NCBI RefSeq assembly: GCF_033296635.1
Contig: NW_026944085.1
Span: 118,029 to 182,028, forward strand
From: Dichotomopilus funicola
Lineage: Eukaryota; Ascomycota; Sordariomycetes; Sordariales; Chaetomiaceae
DNA: 64,000 nucleotides
Direction: 5' to 3'
Positions 34,270 to 46,292 of the stretch are shown here, piece after piece. How positions within the stretch are numbered: position 1 is the first letter of the stretch; each line of letters starts with the position of its first letter. A program made the position numbers and the translations under genes. Under the pieces are notes generated by a model. The model saw only the letters and a program-made list of their open reading frames with translations. It was not told where the DNA came from and made no database searches.

Positions 34270-34944
34270 CGGCTGTTCCCCTGAGTCTGTCGCTTTCCGA
34301 AGACGAGCGGAGTCCCTCCAACCGGGCTGGGTCCAATGATAGCGCGCAGAGTCCACAACAGCCGGGCCAGCAGCAGGGGCAGGGGCAGCAGCATGGGGGG
34401 AAGGCATCTTCTTCTTCGGCTGGGTTTCTCTCGGCCTCTGGAGGCGGGAACGGGAGTGGTGCAGGTGGAGCTGGTGCTGGTACAGCAGGTGGGTTGTCAG
34501 CGGCGGCCGCGGCTGGGGCGGCGGGTGTTTTGGCTAGCCCGATGGAGACGACGGAGGATATGTTATATGAGTATTTCCCGTTGAGTTTGGATGATTGGTG
34601 AGTTATTTCTACTTTTTTTCTCTTATACCCTACACCTATGGGAGGAGCGAACGGGGTTTTTTTTTTCTATTTTGCTAGTTTACCCTCATTCCCATCTGCA
34701 TTTGGAACAACAGCAAGGAAAAGGGAGGACAAGGGCAGAGATCAGCACAGATTCCAGCAAGAAAAGGGCAGAGAAGAAAAGAAAAACAAGAAAGAAAAGA
34801 GACTAACGAAACTCAAAAAACAGGATGCCCCCCGTCGACGCAATCTACCGCCCCCACGTCGTCCACCACACCATTGTCCCGCCCGAGGTCAAGGCCCAGC
34901 AGGTACGCAGCAAGGCGAAGCGGTATTTCGTTGCGGCTGAGTAG
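32591..34944 (+). CDS. ron1: Ndt80/PhoG-family transcription factor, RON1-like
   Basis: Exons 32591-32715, 32783-33890, 33963-34597 and 34824-34944 give 662 aa. The NDT80 DNA-binding domain spans about residues 120-385 (FFVAEDVFG, LELTCYRRNLWQISGQV, then the signature VRGRSPRNFDSRKEVPL). The N-terminus has a His-rich stretch (HSHTHTHGHGHHD). The region after the domain is low complexity, including an AAC-encoded poly-Asn tract. The 226-nt last intron joins DDW to MPPVDAIYRPHVVHHT, a conserved C-terminal tail that would be lost if translation stopped at 34601. In Trichoderma reesei an Ndt80-like protein named RON1 sits in the GlcNAc cluster and is needed for its induction. The same role here is inferred from domain and neighbours; Ndt80 paralogues such as VIB-1 are the alternative. 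Confidence 0.9.
34228..34269 (+). repeat. AAC trinucleotide tract (poly-Asn)
   Basis: About 14 AAC codons inside exon 3 of the RON1-like gene, downstream of the DNA-binding domain. Confidence 0.9.
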
Positions 34945-35667
34945 CGGCCTTGCTTGTCTTATGTACGCACGCACCTTTATGTACGCACCTTTACGCAGAT
35001 ATGCAGGTGTAGGGACAATAGGGGCTGGTAAGCAGGGACAGCTAAGGGGAGGTGGGGAACGTGTGTTATTTGTTGTGTTGTGTGTTTTTATGTTGGTTGA
35101 ATGATGTGGCGTTGAGTTTTTTTATGTTTCTAGTGTATTTGTTGTTGGTTATCTATGTGGTTATGGCGACAGGTCGATGAACCTATGGGTGGGATGAAGT
35201 GAGTCAAGTAGCAAACGATTTGGAATACCCAGGACACTTAACACCTTCACTCATTTCTCTTAGTTACTCCATTGAATATTCCAGTGAACGGTATCTGTGT
35301 GCATCGCTAAGTATATACGTGTATTTCCGGTTTCGGGTACGTCCCAATATTCGATCATCGAAGAAATCGCTCATATGCCCGCTCCCTCTCCACATTTATG
35401 TACAACCCCACCACAAACATACCGGCAAAATCGTCCTAGCCCAGCTGTGTGGGTAAGGAAAGAAAGGTAATTAAACCACAACGTACGCTATGCACCGCCC
35501 GCCCCGCCTCGTTAGTCGGATGTATGTTATCCACACAACAGGCCGTCCTGTTCCAGTCCAAGTGCAGACCCGTATCGTACCCATTCCATACCCGTGTCCA
35601 TACCAGTGTCGATATCTATGTCCTTTTTATGGCCATATCCATATCACCAAATCGAAAGAACTTTAGT
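34945..35667. other. Convergent intergenic region
   Basis: 723 bp between the stop codons of the RON1-like gene (+) and the hexokinase-like gene (-). It contains 3' UTRs; no gene, RNA or notable repeat was seen. Confidence 0.6.
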
Positions 35668-37521
35668 TTAAGAAAGACACGCCAACGCCACCGCAGCCCC
35701 CCTCAACGAGCTCTCCCTCGCCTCAACCAACGCAATCGACCTGGCGGCGGAATCACCCGTCACCACAATTTTCTTCTTCACTTCCTGCCCATCCTCACTC
35801 AACCCCAACTCTAATCCCCGCTCCCTCTTACTCTCCGCCATCAACCCTTGCAAAAACATCTGCACCTCCTGCCGATACCCCGGGTAATGCTCCACGACCG
35901 ACCCGTTGTACACAACCGTCATCTTGTCCTGCACCGTTTCCAACTCGGCTTGTGTCTCGATCGCGAAGGGGTGGGTCTCCGTGTCGGTTTCGGTGCCGGT
36001 TGCGAGGGTGGTGGTGAGTAACTCGGTTTCGGCCTCGGCTTTGAGTTCCCAGAGGGCGTGCAGGGAGGCGGCGATGATGGAGGCGGAGCGGCGGATGATG
36101 TGGGAAGCGAGGGTGCGGAGGAAGGAGAGGTCGGCTGTGGTGGGCGTGTAGGAGGGGATGGGGTGGCGGGTGGTGAAGGTGTGGATGGCGGTTGAGAGGG
36201 TCGGGGTGATGTCGCTGGGGAATGTTAGCTAGCTGCCCGTGTAAAACAGCACAAAAGGGGTTAGAGACAAAGAAACATACGCTTCGATCAAGGAGAGTGT
36301 CTCGGTGTCGAGAGAATATGGCTTCTCCAGTGATGGTGGTAACTTGCCACCAAACACCCCCGTCGACTGAACAGCCTCGACTAGCGCCAGCCGGCAGATC
36401 TCGCCCAAATACATCCCGCTGACCATCTGCTCTAGCGGCTGAAAGTCTGGCCGTGGGTGGTCGGCCTTGAGCAACTTGTCCCACCGAGTGAAAGGCAGGA
36501 TATCGTGGCCGAACATGCCCAGTTCGGTGTTGACAATCACATGGCTGGCCTTTTCGTGCCAGCTGCTCGGGCGGTCGCCAAACTTGGGCTGGTCGATGGT
36601 TGAGACGGGGAGATGCGCGGCAATGTTGACGCCCGTGCCTAGGATTAGGCTGAAGCGGGTCGATGGTGTGGAGTAGGCTTCCGCGAGCAGGGCTGCGCTC
36701 GAATCGTTCACAATGGCTGAGAGCTCGACGTAGAGGCCACACTTCTGGCAGGCGGACTTGATAATTTCTCCCAAGTCCTGCCCAACGAGGCCTTCGTTGG
36801 CGAGGAACCCTTTACCCATGGCCGACAACTTGCCGCCCTTGGAAGAGGTTTGCCTGGTTGCGTGGTGTTAGCGTCTGTCATAATGTAAGAACCGTGGAGG
36901 AAGGGGGAAAACATACTCGATGGGGAAGCTCCAGGCCAGTCCCATGAGCAGTGGAAGATCTGGGCTGTGGCCCCTTGCACTGTCCTTGGCGACGGTCCTA
37001 TGTATCCTCTCGGCAATCCAGTCAAAGAACTGCATCCCCCTCAAACTCCTGACGCTGCTGTCGATTTTGAACGAATCCAACCGGACGATCTGACTCTCTG
37101 CACCCCCCTCAGACGGTCCCCCTGCTGCTGCACCCCTAAGTTCCACCAAGGCCACACGCAACGTCGAGCCCCCGATATCGAGGGCGAGAAACTGACCGGA
37201 CTCGCGGCCGGTCGGTAGTTGTGAGTTGTAGGACGGCAACATGCACTCCGGGTTGGACCACAGACGCTCCTTGAATTGGCGCTTAAGCCGCCGGGAGAAC
37301 TTCTTCAGCCCGTTGGCCGCGATGTACCCCAGCAGCAGGTGCTCGGCTTCCGCCAGGAAGTCGGCAGCGGGGTCGATGCTGTCCTTGGCCCCGGCATCTT
37401 GGGGCGTGACGGGGACACCGGAGGTAGTTGCCGACCAGAAGGCGAGGAGGGCTTTGAGAAACGACTTGCCGCGAACGAGAGACTTGAGGGCGGCCGCCAG
37501 GGCTTCTCGTAGTGTCATCAT
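35668..37521 (-). CDS. hxk3: Hexokinase-family sugar kinase, probable N-acetylglucosamine kinase
   Basis: Hexokinase fold; in this context it probably phosphorylates GlcNAc to GlcNAc-6-phosphate, the first intracellular step of GlcNAc use. Exons 37521-36917, 36853-36281 and 36214-35668 give 574 aa. Marks: FLALDIGGSTLRVALVEL (phosphate-1), GLAWSFPIEQTSSKGGKLS across intron 1 (sugar-binding segment), IVNDSSAALLAEAY with the catalytic Asp, LILGTGVNIAAHLP (phosphate-2), and VVYNGSVVEHYPGYRQEV near the C-terminus. It is longer than typical hexokinases (about 480-500 aa) because of an N-terminal extension and a Glu/Thr-rich loop in exon 3. The start chosen is MMTLREALAAAL; an in-frame ATG 39 nt upstream is less likely. 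Trichoderma hxk3 in the GlcNAc cluster is the model, so substrate preference is inferred. Confidence 0.9.
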
Positions 37522-40342
37522 GGCAGAAACGAGTGGCAGAAGAGCACGACACAAACACACACACGCACACTCAAGAGACCAGACCCAGAAAGAGAGCGGG
37601 CGGTGGACTAGTTGGTGGGTGCGGTGAGTGGTTGCGAGGTTTTAATAAGTCGTTGAACGAAGGTGGAGGGCAGGCGTGGGAAAGGGCAGACGTATTCCAG
37701 CCGCCACTGCGCCAGCAAAGCAATACGAAGTAACACTTCCGGGGAATGGTGCGAGGATGGGACGAAATGGGGCGTGAATGAGCTTGGAAAAGTGCCGTCT
37801 CCGCAGAATCCAGCAAGGAAGATTAATAAGGTGTCGAGGTGGACAGGCAGACGGACGTCAAGTCGGCAGACGAGTTGCTGGCTGGCCGAGCTGGGGGCCG
37901 TATTCGATGTTGTTGGTCGGATCCGGACTAGATCGGACTGGGCTGGACTGGACTGATCCAACAGAAGCTCAGCACAGCGAGCACAGAGCACGCACACAAC
38001 CTGCCTCCCGGACAGCAGCAGTGCGGGCAGTGTGCGGGCAGTGTGGGCAACCTGGAAGTGTGGGCAGCTGGAGTGCGGGTGGTTGGCAAAGGCAAAGGCA
38101 ACTCAAATGGCATGCTGCGTGCCAAGTAAACACACCACTACCGGCCCGCTAGAAAAAGGCTGCCACGGGAAAAATGAAACCTGCCGGATGCCGCTGTGCA
38201 GGAGGAGCGGGAGACGCGCGGTTGGCTGGCCCCTGGGTGCGAAAAGAGCAGAATCAACTGACACGACAGGGGGGAGAGGGCCCGAATGGAGCGGGAGTGG
38301 GGGGGGACCGCTCGGCCTACGGGTGAGTTATGAAATGCGGGTCTGCTGTGAGAGACAGAGAGACTCGCGATTGACGCCGCGGCCGGGCGCAGGGCAAATT
38401 GTTTGAGACAAGCAGAAATGGTTGATATGGCGGTAGATTGGGGTGAATCCAGGGGTAATGACCGTGGCCAATGACAGCTGCGCGTCGTGGCGTGTTGTGC
38501 GTGTAACAGAACTGCGGCGGTCGATGAGGGGATGGATCGGGACGGTAATGGCTCGATGGGTGAATGGATGTCCAGTCGGGAGAGTCCAGTGACGGGGAGG
38601 TCGGCCAACAAGTCGTGGTGGTATCCCGTGGTGGACTTCCAATCGTGGCAGCGCTGAAAGAATGACTCTTGAGGTGGGCTCCGTGCAAAGCCGCAAATCC
38701 GTAAATCCCAAATCCCGTTTGGAAATCCACACACAAACCCACACAACGAAAGCAAACAATACAACGACTCAGCCTCTCGCAGGGCAAAAAGGAGCCGAGA
38801 AGCAAAAAGAACGCCCGCCCCTGGTCAAACTCGGCGAAAAGGAGAGGAACCCCAGGCGTTGGTTACCCGTGTTCGAGAGGTGCCCGCGGAGCCGCGGTGG
38901 GTGGTGAGTGAGAGTCGCCGCTGTGAGGTGGCTCCCCTCAGAACACAGGGGGGAACGTAACGTTGCCTTGGTGTGCGGTTCCAGTGCCAGTCGCAACGGG
39001 AGCTAACGTTATTGTCGATCGAACGGGGCCTCGGTGCATTGCGGGGCAAAATGGCAAATCCAGGCGTCAGCGGGAACTGTGGGGCCTTCGGTGGCCCCTG
39101 CCAGAACTCACCAGACCGCCGAGTGCAGCAACCCGTTTAGGCAGGAGCACGGGCCATAAAAAAGCTTAATTCAGACGAGAACCAGAAACAGCGGGCAGCA
39201 TGGGGTTCCTCAACCTCTGTTGAACTTCTTCCCAACGAGCCGTCAAGGCCGTCAAGCCCCGAGAGCATCGACTGGAGGCCGCGGCTGCACGTAATATGTG
39301 GCGGAGGGGGGCCACAGACGGTATAAAACAGACAAGGAAGGAAGAGCCTCCATGCACGAAATCTGAAATTTATTTTAGCCTTGATTGTTTTTGACGACAA
39401 CCGTCAAAAGCTGGTACCGGCAGGCGCGAGTCTCTTGAATGTTGCCTCCCCTCCATGGTTCCAGTGGCTTGTGCCTGCCCTCTCGACACGTACTATGTAG
39501 TTGTTGTGTGTGGCTGCAGCTCCACAGATGGCACGACACTGGAATTTCAACCCAAGGAAAGCAGGACCTCTGAGACCCACGAGATAATTGGGCACTTTCC
39601 GTCTCGAAAGATTCACCATGGAACTTTCCCTCATTTTGAACAACCAGTACCTAGTCGGCATGCTTCAGGTTGTCCGCATCGGGCGCACCCACAAACCCGC
39701 CCCCATGCGTCCATTGGATCCCACGGCATCCCTCGGTCGTTACTTCTCTGTGCAAGGTGCCAATCGTCGGACCAAAGTCGTTGGTTCGAACCCACCGGCT
39801 TATCGGCTGCGTCTCCGCATTCCCCAGTCTTGTCCTGGCACTGTTCAGGTTTTGAAGGGAGGCGTGAGCGCTACAGTGCAAACCTACCAGAGAACAATCG
39901 AACGTTCCATCTGTCTGTCACCGGGGCCACCATCCCAAAACCTCCATCCGACGTCTTCGGCCAACGAGACCGGCACGCCCGGTCCGCAGTAACCAGCATG
40001 GCCGGTGCTATCACGGTCTGACACACGGTGGTGGCGCCGGCCACTTTTGCCCACCAACTGATGGTTACTAACGCAGCAGCTTGTGCTAGACGTCACGCGG
40101 GCAGCCCTTGTCTTGCCTTGCCCACATTCCTTGAGGGCCTATCGTAGTCACCAGTGGAAGGAGGTAGTCTCCTTCTTATGCCACCGTATCTCGCGCAAAC
40201 GCTCCTCTTCTGAGGAGGTGATGTTTAGCTCTTTCACCACAACACAGTCCATCCCTTTGCCCGCTCAATATTCTCTTCCTGCCCTGTTCACCTTCAAAAT
40301 CCTTCAGTATTCTTGTCTCACGTCAACTATCCTTCAGTCAAC
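37522..40342. promoter_or_regulatory. Divergent promoter region, hexokinase-like / nag1
   Basis: 2.8 kb between two divergent GlcNAc-pathway genes. Open frames up to about 208 codons occur, with several frames open together at 38.1-38.8 kb, and none has a domain or splice pattern. A B-box-like GGTTCGAACCC at 39786-39796 lacks the rest of a tRNA. The region probably holds long promoters and leaders for both genes. Confidence 0.5.
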
Positions 40343-41750
40343 ATGAGGTTCTTCATCAGGGACGACGCGCCGGCCGCCAGTGCCCACGTTGCCTCTTACA
40401 TTGTTGAGCGTATTAATCACTTTGGTCCCACACCTGCACATCCCTTCGTATTGGGGTTGCCAACGGGAAGCACACCACTTGGAGTCTACAAGATACTCGC
40501 AGACAAATACAAGGCTGGCGAGGTGAGATAAGATACCCAGCGTCCATAATGAGAGGGTCCCGTTCTAAAAGGATATTATCACACAGGTGTCCTTCGAAAA
40601 TGTCGTCACTTTCAACATGGTAAGCGGCGTTCTAGCCTTGGTATCCTCCAAGAAATACGTGATGTTGATGAGTTCCCTGGCAGGATGAGTACATCGGAAT
40701 TCCCAGGGACCACCCTGAGAGCTACCACACCTTCATGTGGAAGCACTTCTTTTCTCACGTGAACATCCACCCCAGCAACGTGCACATCCTCGATGGCAAC
40801 GCTCCCAACCTTGAGGCCGAGTGCGTTGAGTACGAAGCCAAGATCCAGGCTGCTGGAGGCATCGACCTCTTCCTCGCCGGCATGGGTGAGGACGGCCACA
40901 TTGCCTTCAATGAGCCCGGTTCTAGCCTGGCGTCCCGTACTCGTGTCAAGACCCTTGCATATGGAACCATCCTCGCCAACAGCCGCTTCTTCGATGACGA
41001 CCTGGACCAGGTCCCAAAGATGGCCCTGACGGTCGGTGTCCAGACGGTCCTTGAGGCCCGTGAAGTTGTGGTACTTGCCCTCGGTGCACGCAAAGCCCTG
41101 GCACTGCAACGATGCATCGAGCAGGGCGTCAACCATATGTGGACGTTGTCTGCTCTGCAGTTGCACCCTCACTCGATGATTGTCTGCGATGAAGACGCCA
41201 CACTGGAACTGCAGGTCAAGACGGTCAAGGTGAGCACCCCCTTTTGCTTTTGTTCTCTCGCACCGCCAAAACACACTTCTAACCAACATCCCAGTACTTC
41301 AAAGACATCGACCAAGTCGCCCGCGCCGAGGGTTTCGAACAGATTCTCCCCTCCAAGGTCCGCACAGGCCCATCCAAAGTCCCAACCACAATTATCACAG
41401 ACGAATTCCCGGCACCCACCATCCTCTCCCCGCAGCCCACCACCTCCCGTCTCCTCCGCGCCACCCCGGCCACCGAGTACCCCCTCCGGTCCCGGTCCCC
41501 TTCCCCCGACGCCTCCTCGGCGCGTCATCTCCTCGCCACGCCGGAGACCGAGTACACCCAGAACACGGAGTACTCGATGTACTCGCGGGCTTCCACACCG
41601 GATCTCATGCCGGACAGCATGGCCTCGCGGATCGGTGACCCTGCGCTCCTGAGGCGGGCCACGCCCAACCCGGACTCGCAGCGGCTGACGCCGCGGGCGG
41701 TGTCGCCGAACCTGAGTGCGGTCCCTAGGACGAATGGTATCAAGGTCTAA
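40343..41750 (+). CDS. nag1: Glucosamine-6-phosphate deaminase
   Basis: Converts glucosamine-6-phosphate to fructose-6-phosphate plus ammonium, the last step of GlcNAc catabolism. Exons 40343-40522, 40587-40619, 40684-41229 and 41295-41750 give 404 aa. NagB marks: LGLPTGSTPLGVYKIL (phosphate-binding loop), VVTFNMDEYIGIPRDHPESY spanning the 33-nt second exon (catalytic Asp), and LFLAGMGEDGHIAFNEPGSS (active-site loop). The catalytic domain ends near residue 285. The remaining ~115 residues are a Ser/Thr/Pro-rich tail with repeated TPxTEY-type units (RATPATEY, LATPETEY, NTEYSMYSRASTPD), absent from bacterial NagB. The gene is divergent from the hexokinase-like gene and completes the cluster. 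Confidence 0.95.
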
Positions 41751-43003
41751 AATGGAGAGCTTACCTAGGGGTTTCCCTTCCTCTTTTATTTCTCACTCGT
41801 TCTTCTCCCTTTTCGTGCCGGGACAAGGCAAGTGCCAAGGGCAAAGCTAGATTGTGTCAGAAGTGCCAGGTCTTGCGGAAGGGTGTACTGTTTTTCTTTC
41901 TCCCCTTTTCCCCTTTCCAGTCATAACGAGAGTGAAACTAGAATGACCCGAGCAGTCATGATTTGGATTAAGGGTGCAAAACCACGATGCCGTGATTACT
42001 ATTAGAGAAGTAGAGATTATAAGTTGTAAAACACCTGTATAAATTGAACCGTGTATATAATTATATCTTTACGTGTTTTCGTGTTTGCGTGTCGTGTTCT
42101 ATGTGCCGTGTTTTGTGCCGAGTCATGTCGTGTCGCCGATCTGTGTCGTCTCTATTCCCTCTTTTATTTTTAGTATCAACATGCACAACATGCAGGAGGG
42201 TATGATCGAGAAACATCTACATGCATTCAGCCTGTTTGGCGATCGCACGCTGTGAAGATCAGCGATGACTACAACATGCATCACATCATAGCTAGCCACG
42301 GTATCTGCGGATTGGGTGAACGAGAAGCTAGCAACACAAACACATTGCTAAATGGAACGATGTAAAGTCTACACCCATCCGATGTAATAATGTATGCCAT
42401 TAAAAGCGAGCAGAGAAGCAAGAGTTATGCCAGTCGTGTATAATCCTCGAGCTGCCACGCCAACTTCTCCCGTTCTCCATAAATAAAACCAGTACACCAC
42501 CACAAAGCCCGTCTGTTAAAACACCCTCCTCCATCTCCCGACCGCTAAATCAGTAACATGTTGTACTGGTACATAAAAACAATCCATCCCACAAACCATT
42601 TTCCCATATCCCGTTTACAACCATCCCGACTTATCCGCTGTATGTATATACGTGTAACTCCTCATAAACACACCCTCTACCTAACGCAGTGCTGTGAGAG
42701 AAAACGAAAGAAGGAAAAAAAGAAGGAAAAATGATCTTCAAGCTGTGAGATGCAGCGAGGGAAGATGGTAAGGAGAAAAGAAGAGAATAGAAATGAACCG
42801 GCGCAATACACCCCTAATCCCCTTCGCAATGTCTAGGCGTGAGTATATATGCCATGATCGTGTGTATGATATAAACAGCGAAACGAGGTAAAAGAAAGGA
42901 AGGATGTGGTAAAAACAAAACGCTGCAGATGAAACCGCGCAACAAACGCTTGCTAGTAGACTCCATTGCTGGGAGACAACGTTCAACTGAGTGAGTTCAA
43001 ACA
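41751..43003. other. Convergent intergenic region
   Basis: 1.25 kb between nag1 (+) and the SREBP gene (-), both of which end here. It is AT-rich relative to its surroundings. No gene, RNA or clear repeat was seen. Confidence 0.55.
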
Positions 43004-46000
43004 TCAGCAACCCCCACCTCCATTTTCACCTCCGTTACCGTCCTCTCCCGCGGCACAGTCTTCCATACTGACATACCCCAAGTCCACATCCATCCCAACG
43101 ACGCTCTTGGTAACAGCGAGACACTTCTCGATGATATCAGACCGCAGCTCGGTATCCAGCCCACTCTTCTGCCCAGCAGCCTGCTCGCTGCCCATCCAGA
43201 TACGCAGACTCCCCGCCAGCCGCTCTAACGAGCGTGAGCACGTCTCGCGGCCAACAGGGTGGGCGCTCAGGTGGTTGACGAGGTGGTAAGCGCCCGTGAA
43301 GCCAAGAAGCGACATGTCCTCAATGTCGGAGCCGCGGGGAAGAAGTGAGTCGATAGTGGTGAATGCGGCGGCAGGCGGGTGGTCAAACTTTTGCAGCTGG
43401 GCGATGGCCATGGCGCAGCGCAGGGCCATCTGGGCGTCGGGGTCTGGTGCGATCGGGGTCATCGGGGAGTCGATGAGCGGTGGCACACCGTTGCTGTAGT
43501 CGGGGTGTTTGTCTGGGTCGGTTGACGGGCCGAGGGCCTGCATGGCCGCAACGATGTGTGCGCCACGCTTGCCGTCGGCGAGCACGGCCCGGGTAACCAC
43601 GGCGCGGACCTGGGCGTTGGAGCCGATCGGTGCAACGCTCACGGCGAGAGCGATGGCGTCAGCAAAGCCGGGGAGGACGGCAAGGTCGTCGCGCGACTTG
43701 CGGAGGCTAGTCACGAGCGTGCGGTGAAGGATGATGTGGGAGTACCACGCAGCGACAGCGTCCATGGGGGAACGCACGGCGGGGTCTTCCACCACCGCGT
43801 CCATACCGTCAATCTTGTTAAGGGCGTTGTGGGTGGTGGGGTGGTTCCAAGCGAGGTTGTGCGCTCGTTGAATAACGTCATCACTGAACACGTCGTCGCA
43901 ATCCTGTTCAATGAGGGCTGCGAGATGATCGGGTAATGCGTCGTGGGGCGAGTGCTCGCCTTCGGGGAGAGAGTTGAGGATCCGATTCAGCTGCCTCGCC
44001 TCGTTCCACCTGGACCGGGCGAGCTTCGCAGCGATCACATTGGCAGCCCAACTGACACCACCGAGCCGCCACAGCAGGATCCGGATGTGCAGAGCCTTGA
44101 GCATCAGCCGGAGGGGTGAGTCCGGCAGCGTACCCGAGGCGATCAACGTGAGTGTGAGACGGCTCTTGTTGATCTCAACGTCACCGCCGGCCAGCTGGGC
44201 GTCCAAGGCAATCGACCATGCCTTGATCCGAGCAGCTTCTTGCTCCTGGGTCAGGCCGGTCAATGCGAGGTAGCCGTGAGGTCCAATCACATTTCTGAGC
44301 GTGTACTTGGTCGCCTTGAGCAAAAGGGCCGCCGCCTCGAGGAAGAAATTGTGTCGAGGTACCCAGACAGTTTGGATGGCCGTGAGCCACGCCTGCCGTC
44401 GGACATGAATCGGCGAAGCCAAAGACGGCACTGCCTTGACGACCGAAGCCGGGCCTTTTGTTTTCTTGGCGGGTTCGAACGCCGACACGTCGAAAAAGGA
44501 CGAGTAGACCAACCACAGGAAGAAACCTAGGAGCGAGACGAGCCTCAACTTGGCGATCAGGTCGATTGCTGAGACGTAGTATCCTCCCACGCTGAAGTGG
44601 GTGGACTGGACAAACGCCGAGAGGAACCTCACCGGGGGCAACATGGAAAGTCCGCGCGAATCGGCTGTCTCTCCGCTCGGCTCGGATTCGACGAGTGCTT
44701 CTACCAGCATCAGCCCGGCAAGCGAGCCCACCATGAGCTTCCCAACGTACGGGTTCCACCGGCCGGGTTGAACCTGCGCTTGTTGCTGTTGTTGTTGCTG
44801 CTGCTGCTGCTGCTGAATTTGTTGTTGCCTCACTATAGTGGGGTTCTGGTTGAACTGTTGTGCGGGAACTGGGTAGGGCCGTCCAGCGTTTAGCTGCTGG
44901 GACGCAAGAATGCGCTTCATATCATCCGGTATGGGGATCATCCCTTGCGGATCGGCTCCTTGGGGTGTTTGTAGTGACGTATTGAGGTAGGGGCTGTTGT
45001 CCTGGGAGTATTGTACTGGAGTGGGTGATTGTTGGATCGGATTCGGAGCCTGACCGTTCATCGCACCGGCCATGAACAGTTTCTCGAAGGCGGCAATCCT
45101 TGCCTGCATACTGCTGTTCTCCTCGAGAAGGCGGTTATTTCGTTTCTCGAGATGCCTAATGTACTCGGTGGCTTTGCTCAATACCTGTCATAATGTCAGT
45201 TTCCAACCACGCCAGTTATACCCTACTAAGGGGGCGCAAGCGTACCGTAGCCTTGTTCAGCTTGTGGGCAGGGGTCAAGCCGTGAAGCTCTTCTCTGTCT
45301 TCCGTCGTGTCTTCTCCCCGAGCGCTCTTTGACATGATCCTGAGGGACGGAACACTATCTCGCAGAGCCGCTATCTTATCATTGAGATTGGTCCTGTATC
45401 GTTTCTCAATCATGTTGTGTGCTGTTTTCTTGATGGGCTGTTCCGTGTCGTCGTCGTCGTCATCGTCCTCGTCCTCCGCTAATGACTTGCGCTTCTTCAT
45501 GTTGTTCTTGGCACGCAACGTACCGCCTGGTGATGTGGTCATACCCCTTTCGGGTCCGCTCGATGTTGAACCGGGGCTCTGTGGTGATTGATATTGAAAC
45601 TGTGCGGGCATGGCGATCGTCTTGAGCAGCTCGCGCTGAGCAGGCGTGAGGCTGTCAAGCGTTCGTACCGAATCGGGGTTAACCGACTGCAGCATGGGTG
45701 CGGGGGCCGGAGGTAAGGAAACGCTCTCGGCAGCAGTAGTGGATTCAAAGTTGGGATTGCTAGCGGGGGGCGCAGATTGTGCAGGAAAGGGCAGCGACGG
45801 CTGCTGCTGCTGCTGCTGTTGTTGTTGTGGTTGAAGACCCTGGTTTAGACCAAGCGAGAAATCCCATGTCGGCTGAGGGACAGCACCACCGTATCGACTT
45901 GCGTGGGCATTCTCGTAAGAAGGTGCGTTTTGAAAGGTCCATTGTGAACCGGCCATCGGGTTGAAGAAGAGGGCCTGCTGTTGCGATTGCTGCTGGTGCG

Positions 46001-46292
46001 GGTCTTGTTTCGTGGAGGCCGCAGAGGGATCTGGCGGAGACTTGGAAGAAGTCCCACTCCTCCCGCCATTGTTCGTGCTAGTGGTAGGCGTGGGCATCTG
46101 CTCGTTGGCAGAAACGCCCGTCGCTCCGACCGGAATGGTATTGGTAAGGCCACCTGAGGTTACTGGGGCGTTGTTCATGAGTCCGTCCATCAATTGATTG
46201 TCCCCCGTGGTGCCGTCGCCGAGACCGAACGAGTCAAGTCCGTTGTCTAAATCGACGAAAAGATTCGCGGAACGGTCGACGGTGCCGGTCAT
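43004..46292 (-). CDS. sre1: SREBP-family bHLH membrane transcription factor
   Basis: Membrane-bound transcription factor controlling sterol synthesis and hypoxia adaptation (Sre1/SrbA family). Exons 46292-45246 and 45184-43004 give 1075 aa. The bHLH starts near residue 288 (HNMIEKRYRTNLNDKIAALR) with the Tyr in the basic region that marks SREBPs. An acidic loop insert (RGEDTTEDREEL) precedes helix 2 (AHKLNKATVLSKATEYIRHL), where the single intron falls, and a leucine-zipper-like HLEKRNNRLLEEN follows. Two membrane segments are visible, about 497-513 (LMVGSLAGLMLVEALV) and 562-580 (LRLVSLLGFFLWLVYSS). The remaining ~490 residues match the fungal SREBP C-terminal domain. Two poly-Gln tracts flank the bHLH. 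In related fungi the N-terminal part is released by cleavage. The poly-Asp stretch before the bHLH is a low-complexity linker. Confidence 0.94.

Noticed and set aside
38138..38805. Several overlapping minus-strand frames up to 208 codons
   Set aside because: Multiple frames open together in a divergent promoter and no family resemblance; composition effect.
39786..39796. B-box-like GGTTCGAACCC, possible tRNA
   Set aside because: No A-box, acceptor stem or pairing T stem around it.
39455..40021. 188-codon plus-strand frame upstream of nag1
   Set aside because: No domain or conserved composition; ends before the nag1 leader and is likely promoter sequence.
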